A stretch of 64,000 nucleotides of DNA from Enoplosus armatus (lineage: Eukaryota > Chordata > Actinopteri > Centrarchiformes > Enoplosidae): NCBI RefSeq assembly GCF_043641665.1, contig NC_092200.1, positions 10,857,694-10,921,693 on the forward strand, given 5' to 3'. A program made the translations under genes and the position numbers. Below the pieces are notes generated by a model. That model did no database searches. It was not told where the DNA came from and worked only from the letters and a program-made list of their open reading frames with translations. Shown here in pieces: positions 12,101 to 23,758 of this stretch; the stretch's first letter is position 1; each line of letters starts with the position of its first letter.

Positions 12101-12765
12101 ATAGATTACATTTTAATATTTTACATGTATCAGTTCAGAATCATAAACTTCTAAGAAATTATGTTTTTCACCTAAGCAGTGTGGTAAAAAAAATAAAAAA
12201 TAAAGCAATGTTTTTCCCCCTAAATCTTCTCTACTTGAAGATTACCACAGCTATTCACAGCTGTGAGGCCATCCCTCGGGTAATGGTAATTAGGCTAATT
12301 TAAGCCAGTACACATGAACACAACTGACAATTGTTGGTGATCAAGCTTCCAAGTTTTCAAAGCCTTTTATCCGAGCTGAATGACAACTGATTTCAAGTCC
12401 GGTGATGCCCTTGGGAGAGTTCTATTTAGAATAATAATGTCTTCCAAAACATACAAAAACAAGCTTTCCTACCATCTTCCCAACCTATTTAACTAAAAAG
12501 AAAAAGAAATTCTGGAATAAAGCAATGTTGAGTTTTAATTACTGATTGTGAATTAAAGATTATAAACTGATGAAATTACATCAAAGATATGTAGGTAAAT
12601 CAGACTGTTTTCAGAGTATCCTGAAAGACAAGTGAATGCCACTGAAACAACATGAAAAACTAAATCTACTAAAAACTTAAAAATATATATCAACTCCATA
12701 CCTTTAAGAAAAGGAAGAAAGATGAGTACCACGAAGTACCAGTGGTCCTTTTGTACAGCTTCCAT
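8970..12765 (-). CDS. cd226: cd226 (DNAM-1)-like two-Ig-domain receptor, complete, 6 coding exons
   Basis: Joining minus-strand exons 12765-12702, 11942-11619, 11448-11068, 10691-10589, 9757-9703 and 9101-8970 gives 352 residues with every phase consistent (human about 336). Order: signal peptide (1-21), V-type Ig domain 1 (C42-C110), Ig domain 2 (C165-C236 plus a C193/C213 pair), transmembrane helix (about 265-288) and a basic cytoplasmic tail. Domain 1 aligns along its length with human CD226 and keeps the AX6G (65-72) and T-F-P (114-116) motifs of the PVR/nectin/TIGIT receptor family. The tail has Y313-E-N and Y334-A-N. In mammals CD226 is an activating receptor of NK and T cells that binds PVR and nectin-2; the fish ligand is unknown. 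The gene sits between dok6 and rttn, as in human. The Trp usual in Ig domain 2 appears as L178, which is odd. Confidence 0.85.
9703..9757 (-). CDS. cd226: cd226 exon 5, juxtamembrane tail
   Basis: A 55-base exon encoding RKKSRREEYRVKLHPSQRQ, matching the Arg-rich juxtamembrane segment of CD226. It contains Y299. Acceptor aatcgccacag, donor GTGAGC, ends in phase 0. Confidence 0.75.
9758..10588 (-). other. cd226: cd226 intron 4
   Basis: GT-AG intron of 831 bases. Its right half (10085-10405) is a copy of an interspersed repeat rich in ttagca words. Confidence 0.75.
10085..10405 (+). repeat. teleost TTAGCATG-rich interspersed repeat, copy 1
   Basis: Contains caactattggatgaattgcc, aaacatcagcatgttagcac, gcatgttagcatgctgacg and gctagcgtagctgtagactc in the order typical of a non-coding repeat common in percomorph genomes. 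No protein is encoded. I cannot name the family precisely. Confidence 0.65.
10589..10691 (-). CDS. cd226: cd226 exon 4, transmembrane segment
   Basis: After ttataaccag the frame reads GFSLSTYMMYIYIGAG and continues into an uninterrupted Ala/Leu/Ile/Val stretch ending AVRHR, a typical single-pass helix with a basic stop-transfer. It leaves phase 2 at GTAAGA. Confidence 0.85.
11068..11448 (-). CDS. cd226: cd226 exon 3, Ig domain 2
   Basis: Enters with two bases and leaves phase 1 at GTACAA. It opens with an acidic, proline-rich hinge (DEPPEEDNGTEPPTPE) absent from my recollection of the human protein, then an Ig domain with C165 (NISC) and C236 (DGGFYRC). Three sequons (two NGT, one NIS) are present. 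Confidence 0.85.
11619..11942 (-). CDS. cd226: cd226 exon 2, Ig domain 1
   Basis: Enters with two bases after ctatccag and leaves phase 1 at GTAAAG. It carries the V-domain cysteines C42 and C110 (DIGLYHC), W55, the AX6G motif beginning VAVFHPEYG, the TFPQG strand, and N-glycosylation sequons NLS and NVT. Confidence 0.88.
11943..12701 (-). other. cd226: cd226 intron 1
   Basis: AT-rich intron of 759 bases between the signal-peptide and first Ig exons. Nothing else recognised. Confidence 0.75.
12702..12765 (-). CDS. cd226: cd226 exon 1, signal peptide
   Basis: Encodes MEAVQKDHWYFVVLIFLPFLK and leaves phase 1 at a GTATGG donor. The start has A at -3 and G at +4. An upstream ATG 32 bases before it, in another frame, overlaps the start. 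A longer ORF from 12887 in that same frame would act as an upstream ORF if transcribed. Confidence 0.8.
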
Positions 12766-13641
12766 CTTGCCCCACCGAGGGAGAATGAAAGCTGCATTGA
12801 TGAGACGAGTGGAGAGGCACCCGAGCTGCACTTCCTGCTAGCTCTCTGGCTGCAGAGAAACACTTGAGCTACTGGGGCACACTTCATGGTAGCCCGCTGT
12901 TAGCTCATTCCACACAGAGGGGCACTTTATCACCAGGGCTGGGAATGGGAGGCAAGCTTATGGCATAATGCTGCATGGTGAAGTTTTCTAAATTGTACCC
13001 ATGTTGCCCTTAGCTACCTGAAATTCTGCAAACTATAAATGTTTTTTTATCTTATATACAGCAATTTCTATACATCAGTTAGGACGTTTGAGTATTTTTT
13101 TGGCATTTTGAAACATCAATTCATGATTAAAGGATGTGCCTTCTCTAAGGATTGCTATGTCGGTCTAGACTGAAATATCTCAACATCTATTTCAGGGAAT
13201 GCCATGAAATTTTGCACAGACATGCATGGTTCCCAGTGGATGACTTTGAAATCCCCCAGTTTTTCCTGGATTAAAGAAATTTGTGACAGATATTTAAGGT
13301 CCCTTGAGGATAAATTCTAATGACTTTGGTGATCCTCTGACTTTTCCTCTTCAGTGTCTGTGAAAGTTTTGTGTGCGAGTTCTGTTGGTTACCAGCCAAC
13401 TAACCCAAGGTAGTATGGTGTGGAAAAGCCATACGAGCACAACGATTGTGTTTAAAGCTACAACTGGTGCACCTCCTGAAAAAATGACATTGACACCACA
13501 AAGTAGTTGTTACAATTTGATTGGAGTGAGATCAGACAATACAAGACAGAAGCTAAATCAGCCACTTGGCACTTTAATATCAAAATGAATTCATATTTGA
13601 TAAGTATAAAACATGATACAAAACAAACAGTATGAATACAA
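12766..13641 (-). promoter_or_regulatory. rttn 3' end and cd226 promoter interval
   Basis: Only 876 bases separate the rttn stop from the cd226 start on the same strand, so the rttn 3' UTR and cd226 promoter share this interval. A minus-strand ATTAAA at 13573-13578 could end rttn. An ETS-type core (ACTTCCTG on plus, CAGGAAGT on minus) lies at 12830-12837 just upstream of the cd226 start. The repeat copy at 13165-13352 occupies the middle. Confidence 0.4.
13165..13352 (+). repeat. teleost interspersed repeat fragment, copy 2
   Basis: Carries tgaaatatctcaacatct, atgccatgaaattttgcaca, catgcatggttcccag and gactttggtgatcctctgac, the left part of the same family as copies at 10085 and 62568. Confidence 0.6.
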
Positions 13642-13721
13642 TCAGTTATTTAGCAGCTGAGAGAGGTTTTCAAGGCACTTCAACAGGTAGGTACTCATAG
13701 GCTCCTGTTTGGTCTCTGCAT
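13642..13721 (-). CDS. rttn: rttn exon 49, terminal
   Basis: [18 protein letters not shown], then NLSQLLNN and TGA at 13642-13644. Matches the human TYLLxCLENLxQLL end. Confidence 0.85.
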
Positions 13722-14626
13722 CTGTGGTTTATAGAAAAAAAAGCATAACTGTAAACAATAGGACATGCAAAACCCAATGTTCCGATTCAGCGCCAAGACA
13801 GGTACTGATATGTCTTCATCAAAGTGAATAAATGCATACCCTTCTTAGAGATGGCATGTGCCTCCTCAATTCTCAACCGAACAGAGGGACACTTCAAAGT
13901 AGTCTTGGCCTTTGTGGGGAAATTAGAAAGACAGATGAGGAACAGTTATGTTGATGAGCCTGAAATCAGGAGAGTTCAGTTTTCTTTTCAGTTTATAATC
14001 AGGAGATAAAAAAGGATGGTCATCTCTTCTGTATGTGAGAAGACAATGAAGCTTTCAGGCAGATTTATTTATGTGACCAGATGGAGTGAGGACACCCCAG
14101 GATTTAATTTGACATATATCACGAGCCAGTAAACACACTGTCACTAAAATAAAGTTTTAATGCTCGGATGCATGTGTGTGTGTGTGTGTGTGTGTTTGTG
14201 TGTGTGTGTATACCCTCTGATTGTTATGTAGCAACGCCCAAAGTGCAGAAGCTCCCATACTGCGGGTTTCCATCTCTTTACTCTCCAGACAGCATAGCAG
14301 TACCTTCATGGCTTTGTCTGGAAGAAAGATATGCACGTAATCAGAGGTGTTCATAAACTGTAAGCTGCTGGAAAACAAAAAATAAAAATGACAAGAACAG
14401 TACCCTTTAAAAGGATTCAAGTTATCAGAACACAGATAATATATTAGCATATAGAAAATGGTTGACCTGGATAACACAACATTTTGATATCTTTAGCTGC
14501 CACACTGCCATCATCTGGGTCATCACCTCATGTCTCACAGCAACATTAGTGCAAATTTGACAATATGGTAATATCACTCATTGCATGTAAGATGATTGTA
14601 TTGTATGCACAACACACACACACACA

Positions 14627-14658
<32 letters not shown>

Positions 14659-14676
14659 CACACACAAACACAAACA

Positions 14677-14724
<48 letters not shown>

Positions 14725-17700
14725 AAATGTGATCTTTCCACAGGAAACACAAAATAATGTGACATGAAAGGTTCCACCCACCTGGTCCTACAACTCCCAC
14801 CTACAGCTTGCATTGCATGAGGGGGACACGATTGTCTTTTAGTCTTCTCTGCGACTTCCTCTCATTTTGTCATCTACGTGTCTTAGAATCATTCACCTTC
14901 CTACTTTCCTAAATTTAAATATAACCTGTTCTAAAACATAGTAGATACTAAACTTAAACTGTACTCAGAATTTCTATCATGAATGCTTTTAGTAGCCTCT
15001 ATTAGGATTGTCCAATCTGTTACTGATAACACTGATTAGTTCCTGTCCCATTGCACCTGATGAATTTTAGTCCAATATTCACCCCATGTTTGGTCAAGTT
15101 TTGTGTTTCTGACAAAAAATATCTGTGACTCTTAGCTAGCTTGATGCTTGACTTTCTTCACCAGCCACTTGTTTACTTTACTTGTTTACGCATCTCTGCC
15201 GCTTCATGCCTGGCAGACAGCGTAAAGTCGGCTTGTCTGAGCTTGTGTGCTGGAAATACTGCCTACAGTTGAATGGAGCCAGGAGGCAGTTAGCTTAGCA
15301 TAAAGACTGGAATCAGGGAGAAACAGCTAGCCTGGCTCTCTCCCTGTTTCCAGTCTTTATGCTAAGCTAAGCCTCCTGGCTCCAGCTCCATATTAAAGCA
15401 CACATGAGAGCAGTATCAATCTTCTAATCTGACTCGTGGCAAGAAAGCAAACGTGTTTCCCAAAACTATTTGTTTAATATCAAATGCTATTATCTTCTTT
15501 TTCTGCCTTTGTCTGACCACTTGAAATGCTGATATTTCCATATATATATATATTGTTCTTCTCCTTTTATACTTGGTTGTTTTAACAATTTCATATCCCT
15601 GCGTGAGATCAATACATTTAACCCTCGCTTCCCTTTCATACCATTGGCAATGACATGTGGCTTGTTGGCAGGACAGAAGCAGAGGTTGTGAAGGGTGAGC
15701 AGTGCGTGGCGCCGGTGCTGTGCCAGGTCTGCCAGCAGTTCCAGGGCTCCGGTCACCCTAAGGATACTCTGCTGGCCGTCCTCCGCAAACGAGAGATTAA
15801 CCAGCAGCCTCAGCCACAGGCCCAGCAGGCTCCCACCGCCACCACCTACATATGTAGCCTTAACACCACCCGCCTTTGGCATTGGCACTGACAGGAAGGC
15901 TTGCAGGAAATTATTCTGAGAATGACAGAAAAGGAAGCAGAGGAGAGAGATTTAACACATGAGTTTAAGAGTCATTTGAACACATTTAGAAAATATTTCT
16001 CCGGGCAGCATAGTGTAAGTGTGAGAGATTTTGGACAGGCTAAGTACAAGAGTAATTTATAGACCGTGCCATGCATTTTTTATTCTGTAACGCTGCATAT
16101 CTCACTTAAGTTTTATTTATTCAACTTGTAAATTTGTTTTTCACAGCCGGTTAAAATGAAGTTAAGAAAATGGTTGAATTGGCTCAACTGAACTGGTTTA
16201 TTCTAAAAGTTCTAACACATTTAGGGAAAAAACTGATGCTCATTAATTCTGGATAAAATTCTTCACATCTCACTCTGACAAAACAAGTCATCACTAAGTC
16301 ATGTATTGAGTTTTTGTATACTATATCTCATCCACAATGTTGTGTACACTGTGTACCAGGCTTGTACCTTTTGCAGGAAGCCTCTGCAGTCCCGGGACAT
16401 GGCGAGATTAGCCAAGAGAGAGAAAGCTAGCTTCTGGATGGGGCTGTTATCTGGGGCGACACCTGAGGCCAGCTTTATGACAGAGTGGATCAGAGAGTTA
16501 CTTAGGGTGCCTTTGGATCCTGGTGCAACACCAGGGCCACCGCCACAAAGAGAACTGCATGCTGTAAGGAAAAACAAAACAAAGCAACCATGATCGAAAT
16601 TCAAGGTAACATGGGTTTCAAAAATATTGTGGGTGTGTGTAAGTCATTTGACATCTACACCTCTCACACACCAATGGACATACATGCATACACTGTGAAA
16701 TGTGTGCAGGCATGAGTACATTATGCACAGTAATTACAAAGTACAGCAGACCAAAGCTGGAGGTCTATTTTAAGGAACATTATTTTCCACTTTTAACTCT
16801 GTGTCCTTAATGGTAAGAGCAATAATCAATCCAAGATGCAAAGTCCACAAGCATGCGCCCTGTCCCTGAGGTAGCCAATCAAGAGTACTGCTGATTGACA
16901 GGGTTGTGCTGACTGACATCAATAACACAAAAAATATGCAAACACAATATTACATGAGGCCAACAGTTACAATTACCAACAACCGAACAGTGGCTTCAGT
17001 CTATTTTGTTCCTCTAGTAGCTCTGTACTGTATGCAGCTATGGTAGCCATTTCTTTCACCAAGAAAAGTCTAATATAAACTCAGTGTAACACTCAGCAAA
17101 ATGCTCTCTTCTTTGGAACTGGTTGCTTCTTTCTGTTTGTCTTAAAGCTAGCTGGCTGTCCAGCCAGCAGCACCAGTAGCAGCAAAAACACAGACTGACC
17201 TGTCGGGCTGCACGGCTGTCTGCCTACTACACCAAAACATCTCTCTGCATGCACAGCTTGTTATGCTGTAAAAACTGTCTAGCCAAATGACAAAGAAGAC
17301 TGTAACTCCTGTACAAAGACAGAATTAACTGCCCCTTAGTGGCAACGATGAAGATGGCGAAGAGAGACCAGTCGAAGTCAACAGACACCCAGTCATCTTA
17401 AAACACATGTAGGTTCTTACATGTAGAATCCAATTTACAACACGGCTGAAACTTTTATCAATCTTTTTATCTAACTGGTTTTTAATCTTTATTTGTCGTG
17501 AAAACACAATGACTGATGATGAAAACCACCCTCTGACTCTGAGAGGGAGGGAAATTATTTAGCCCTAGGCTATGGCTACAATTTATTCTACTACTGGGCC
17601 ATTCAGAAATGTAATGGATAACATAGAAATAAGTGATGCAAAAATCTCCTCTGGCACCACATTCACGTCAGTATAACTGACACGACTAATTGCTGCAGCT

Positions 17701-19262
17701 GTAGATTACATACAAAATACAGAAATTAACAAGCTTGAGACAGAGCGCATTGACAAGACATAGTCTGACACTGATTGATGTTCCTTATTGGAGAACATGA
17801 CAGCTTGTTGGTTATGCTAATCCTGGAATGGTAACATACAGCAACAGGCGTATGCTGATGTTAGCCTGAGGTTATCTCAATACCTGTCAAGAAAGCCGGT
17901 CTATCACAGAATTGACAAGGGAGCTCTGCTTTATAATGGATCTACTTTACTGATGCGAGTTAAAGGAAAGGCGTTCCCACTGCTGCTACAAATCTCATAC
18001 ATTTGCAACCATATAGTACTGATCATTCCATAGAAGTGTAAAAAAAAAAGATGCGTTTTCTTTTTACTTCTGTCTTTGGGTGGGAGCAAGTTTTGGGGCT
18101 GCTACAAAAATATCTGAAATATGTGTGGCAGAGATGAAAACAACAATCTGACTTGAAGTAGCAGTGCAAACAAAGCCTTGGATGAAGGAGGTAGACTGGA
18201 GATGAAACATTCAGTAGAAATGTAGCAGTCTCAGGAGACGAAATGGTAGCCTGAGGGTGGATGGTGTAATACTAAGCCTGGCTGCATGCAGCCTGAACAC
18301 AACCTGCTGTTCAGTTAACCTTTAGGGAAATACTGTGCCCGACTTCACTGATTTCTGGTGCTTCACAGCTTGAGCATATGAGGTGTCTAAAGCGAGAGAG
18401 TTTAGATCAGAGCATACGCACCCACTGAGGAACCCATGCCAATCAAACAGAGATAAACATAACGACACACACACACTCAGAAACGTTCATAAGTGTTGCA
18501 CATAAAACTTCCTTTCCTTCACTGATGAAACTGATTTCCATTGCACAACTACACCAGTCACATACAAACACACACACATGCACACACACAAATAAATCAA
18601 AGGGAGCACAAGCCGTTTATCAAAGTAAACTTTCCCCAATGTTTCCTCCCCATGAATCTTGCCTTTCCTCTACTCTTTAAATATGCTACTCTAAGTCTTT
18701 TGCAGTTCTGATTTCCACATACACAGCTCTTACATTTGCATGATGGAACACAGAGATGCTCTGTGCTTCCCCACATCATCTCCCACTGGTCTGAAACCCG
18801 TTGCCATACATACAGTGAGACAGCCATGCAGCCTGATCCCTGCATCCTGACACTGTGCCCATTGTGACTGGCAGGCAAGCAGGCGGTGGTCTTATACAGT
18901 GAGGCACAATGTTGTTCAGTGGTCATTGGAGAGGACAATGGGGTTCTTAGTGTGAAGTGTGTGTGACTCAGTCAGATTGCTAACCGCAGACAGAGGCGAT
19001 GGGCAGGCATGGGCCAGGCACAGTGCCTGCTCAAACACATAAGACATACAGACAGACAGAAAGACAGACAGACACACACACACACACACACACATACACA
19101 GACACAAACAGACCTGTGGTGCAGTTGGCCGTATAGACACACAGAAGCTCCAGCACCGCCTCCATGGTGGGGTCGTCCAATAGGAGCCAAGGCCAAAGAG
19201 CACAGAGTGCCAGTGTTAGGCGGGCATCTGTCGCCACCATCTACACATAAATGTAAATGCAT

Positions 19263-19295
<33 letters not shown>

Positions 19296-22200
19296 CACAT
19301 AAACTTGCCTATAAAAAGGCCCACATACAGGAATGTTCATGATTACAGATTCACACACAAAAGTAATAACATACATTAGAGAAACCCTGATTTGTACAAT
19401 AGCACAAACACAGATGGCAGCAATCAACATAAAATGCTTCAATATTTTCCAAAGTGCGCAGGAAAAACACACAGGAAGGAGAATAATGGCAGGACAAACA
19501 CTGCAGTAGAGCCTCCCTGGCTATTTAGTCCAAGGTAACCACCAGTGACTGAAAGGCCACTTAATATGCTCCATAAGTGATGCCATTACAGGGTTTAAGA
19601 AGCTAAACTTGCTGAGATGTTAGCAGGACCATGCACATTTAGGTGAATCTCATTTACAGGCACAGCATTGGTGCTCTGAGGTTCCATTAAAAAACAATTA
19701 GCAGTGGGGAATTAAAAGGCAGACGCAGAGGCTCACTTTGCATTCATCGTTGCGGTAAAGAGCACTCCGCAGGATCTCCACAGTCAGCTTTACTTCCTTT
19801 AAATAGCCTTCTTCCTGATAATATAGAAAGACAAGACAAAGAGCAATATGTTTAAATGTTCAAGTTGAAAAGACTCTTTGCTGCATCTTAACTGCTCAAG
19901 GAAACTAACTGCTGAGAACTACAATAAATATTCATAATATTTATCCAAAAACTCACTCATGTTGAATTCAGATTGTTATTATATCCAAATGGAAAAAACA
20001 CAGGCAGCAAAGAAACGCGGATACTGGAAATTTCCAGCCAGTCTCTGCTCACCTTTTTGCGGTGAGAAGCCTTGCCGGGTCGGACCGACTCCAGGTGGAG
20101 CTGGGACTGAGTTTGCTTCATTTGCTCCACACAACTGTCAATTAAACCAGCTGGGAAAAAAACACAAATAGTCTCAGAATGGGACATCATACTGTTACCT
20201 TCACATTAAATGAAGAGTTATAATAAGATATCCACCATAACTGACAGAAATACTCAATGAGATCTTGATGTCGTAAATTGAGCATGAGCTAGCTGTTTCA
20301 CAAAATTGATGCAGTGTTTTGGAAACTTTTCCAGGCAAGGAGTTCTTACAGAGGAGGTTTAAATCATAGGTTAATGTGAAGAAAGCGTTACACTTGTCTT
20401 ATGGGGAACCACCAGACTTTAGATTTTCAAAGAATGCGCAACAGGTGACAGCTGAACTCTAGCCTGAGGTTTGGGGAATTACCTTTGGCTGCATGGTTTT
20501 GCGCTGTGCGACTGCAGGCTAGCAGTGTCATCAGAGCTCTGGCTGTCAGCTTCTTTAATAGGTCCTGAAGGGCCCTCTTCTCAAAACTCTGGCATCAACA
20601 GTCAAGAGGGACACAGTGATCATTCCAGATAATTACTCACTCTGGAAAGTTAACATCAAAGTTTTTGAATTTGCCATGAGCACGTACATTATTGCATATA
20701 AATTGCATATAAATTCTCCACATACCTGCAGTAACACTTCACACAGCTGACTGGCTGAGGGACCATTCACAATGTCAGACAAAGCAGTGGCGTGTTTAGA
20801 GTTTGAGGTTGTGACCACTACACTCTTTGTCTCCTCTGTGAAAATTGTACAGAGAAACTGCAGAGCCACAGTGTGAAGAAGAGGGTCTGCGAGCTTCTCA
20901 TTCACACACACTGATAATGTTCCTGCAGACGCACCAGGAAAATAAAAAGAGTGAGTTGATGGGGAGAAGAGTTTTCTTTTAATGAATGACACAGCAATAC
21001 ATACTGAATCACAGCGAGACAAAATGGCAAATCCATTGTTCAAAACCCTTGACAGCTAGATATTTGTCCATGACTGAGGCAGTATGCGCTGGTGGAGAAC
21101 ACACTAATCATTTGAATGTGTACGCAGACACCCAGATACCATAAACATGTACACACAGACGTAAATACACGCACAAAGGCTCAGCATTCATCTTTTACTG
21201 GACTCATCAGATTTCCCTGCTGTGCCATTAATCACAGAGGAAGATGAGTAGGAGGAGAAGAGGTAGAATGAGGACAGGATGCAATTATCCTATCCTAGCA
21301 TCTGTTCAGGGAAGTTAATACACACAGTAATGATGCAACGAATGTGTTAATATGATAGAATTTCTTTTTTTGTACCAGAATTAAAGCTGCACAATTATAC
21401 CTAAAATGCTAATCCTGATTATTTAGTGAGTTACTGCAATCAGCGTAATTACCCTAATCATGATTATCAGTCTTTATGATTATGGAAAACATGATCTTAC
21501 AGCCCGATTTCATCATGTATCAAGATCTTGACTTTTAAACCGCAGAGGGCTATTTCAATTAAATGAAACACCTTAATGTTTCCAAAAAAACAATACTCTA
21601 ATATTATGAATAAGGAGAAATGATCCAAAATAGATTATTATAAAACATTCTGCAGCCTAAACTAGAGTAATTCATTTTGTTGCTTATCCTAACTCACTTG
21701 AACACATGCACACGCATACACACACAAACAGAGCAGAGTATCTGTGTACCTGCAAATGTCCGCCAGCGTCTCCCCAGCGCAGCAGAGACAGATGGGTGCG
21801 CTGCAGAGCTGTCCCTCCTCACCAGAGTAGCCAGGAGCATAAACACGTCTGCCCAGCACACACAAACTGCGTCCCGGGTACCTGCATCTGAAGAGGGAAA
21901 GAGTGAGTCACAAATTTTATGACACGAGACAGCTACAAAGCCACACACAGATCACACTGCAGAACATACTGCAGGGAGAGTCGGATAAATGGATGGATAG
22001 GGCTTGTATTTGAAGCAACGTTGGTGGTTTTTCAAAACAGATCAATAATGGTGACATACATGATAGTATATATGGAATATGGAAGACTTAATTTGTTAAA
22101 AAATGATTCCATTTGAACTGAACACACGGTTCTGACCTAATCCTTTGGTATCCAGCATGAGCACTGCCACCAGAGTAGTCAACAGCTGTTTCAGGAAGTC

Positions 22201-22303
22201 CATCTGGCCAATCAGTTCCTGGCTCACCATGACACATGACTGCAGCAGTTTGGAGAAGCTGGACAGGAACTGAAGTAGGGTGACAAACTAAAAACACGCA
22301 TAT

Positions 22304-22339
<36 letters not shown>

Positions 22340-23714
22340 AGACATTTTTACAGATTAAGATATAGTTAGAGAAAAGATGAAAATGGATGTGTCGTAAGAA
22401 TAAGTTATTCTATTTTAAAAGTTACATTTCCAAGCTGCGAAAACAACGGTGTGCTTTGAGTTCAAGCTTGTTGAGTATTCCACCCACACTGAAATCTGGA
22501 GGAGCCCTCAGACAACCCAGCGCTGCACTGAAGCTGGCACCGTACTGTACCAACCCACGTTTTTTGCGCTAAGTCATAATAACAAAAAAAAAGTTGAAAA
22601 ACTCTTCAGAACTGTCGATCACAGAGTTCCTCACCTGGCCCTTGATGTCTTCTCTCTCTCCTGGTAGGACGTTGGGTGTCTTCAGCTCAGTCAGACATTT
22701 CTCAATGGGCCCAATATCCACCAGACTGAGGAAGAAAAGAGAAATGATGGAAAATGTTTGCGTTTTCAAGATACTAGCTAGAGGGTATTAGGGCTACAAT
22801 TAACATTAATTCTCTACGGAATAAAATATAAACATGTTTATTTAAATCAGCTGTAATCATGATGTAAATGACGAAAATATGTTAGCAGAGCTCAACGCTA
22901 TAATTTATACTGTTAAAACTATACTGTATGTACATTTGAATATTCTCAAAAACAAGATTACAAAAACTCTCTGTCCCATTCTGATTTTTATTCATGATTA
23001 ATACATCAGCGGGGAGTATGTGTTCATGCGGTCCGAGCCTGTGGCCTCTTACCTGGCCAGTGCTTGGAGGAGCTGGTTGTGTCGGATGGCAGTGAGGGTG
23101 AAATCTGGCAGGATGGCCAGCAGGTTAGTCAGCAGGCCACAGTGGACCGTCATGAGGTCGGGAGTTACCATGACAACGGGTTCCACGGCCGAGGGCTCGC
23201 CCTGTCGGGAGTCTTGGGAGGTAACCGAGCCGCTAGTGTCTGTGTCACTCTGGCCTGTGAGACAAATCAATATATAGCTAATAGAGGCGCCTCCCAAATG
23301 GTCCACACACTGTGTGGATCATGCCTGTCTGTGACCAGAGATGCTGTGACCACATAATCAAAAACATCAAACTGTTGTAAAATACCAGAGAACAATGTTC
23401 TACTTTGTAAGACAGAAACATAAATACACAAATGGTTTCAGTTTATAATCATCACTGACCACAATGAGGTTCACTACTTCTAAAGGAAAATAACGTGAAG
23501 GTTTGTGTATGAAGAACTAAAGCATGATGTGTTACTATTATTGTGAATGCACGTGTGCACACACTCGTACACACAGACACACTCTATTTCTCTCTGTAGT
23601 ACCTTGAGCCATGAGTCTGCTGGCAGGGGTATCTTCTGTGATGTTCGATGGGGAAGGACCCTTAGGAGTGTGTGGCCCTGAAACTCTTATCTGTAATGGG
23701 CAACATTATTATTA

Positions 23715-23758
<44 letters not shown>

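Larger units (their letters stand above)
14318..15641 (-). other. rttn: rttn intron 46
   Basis: Holds the compound CA repeat and a palindromic repeat copy (15274-15384). Nothing else recognised. Confidence 0.85.

Noticed and set aside
14574..14813. Cys-Val repeat proteins from the minus strand
   Set aside because: Translation of the CA/CG microsatellite in three frames; not a gene.
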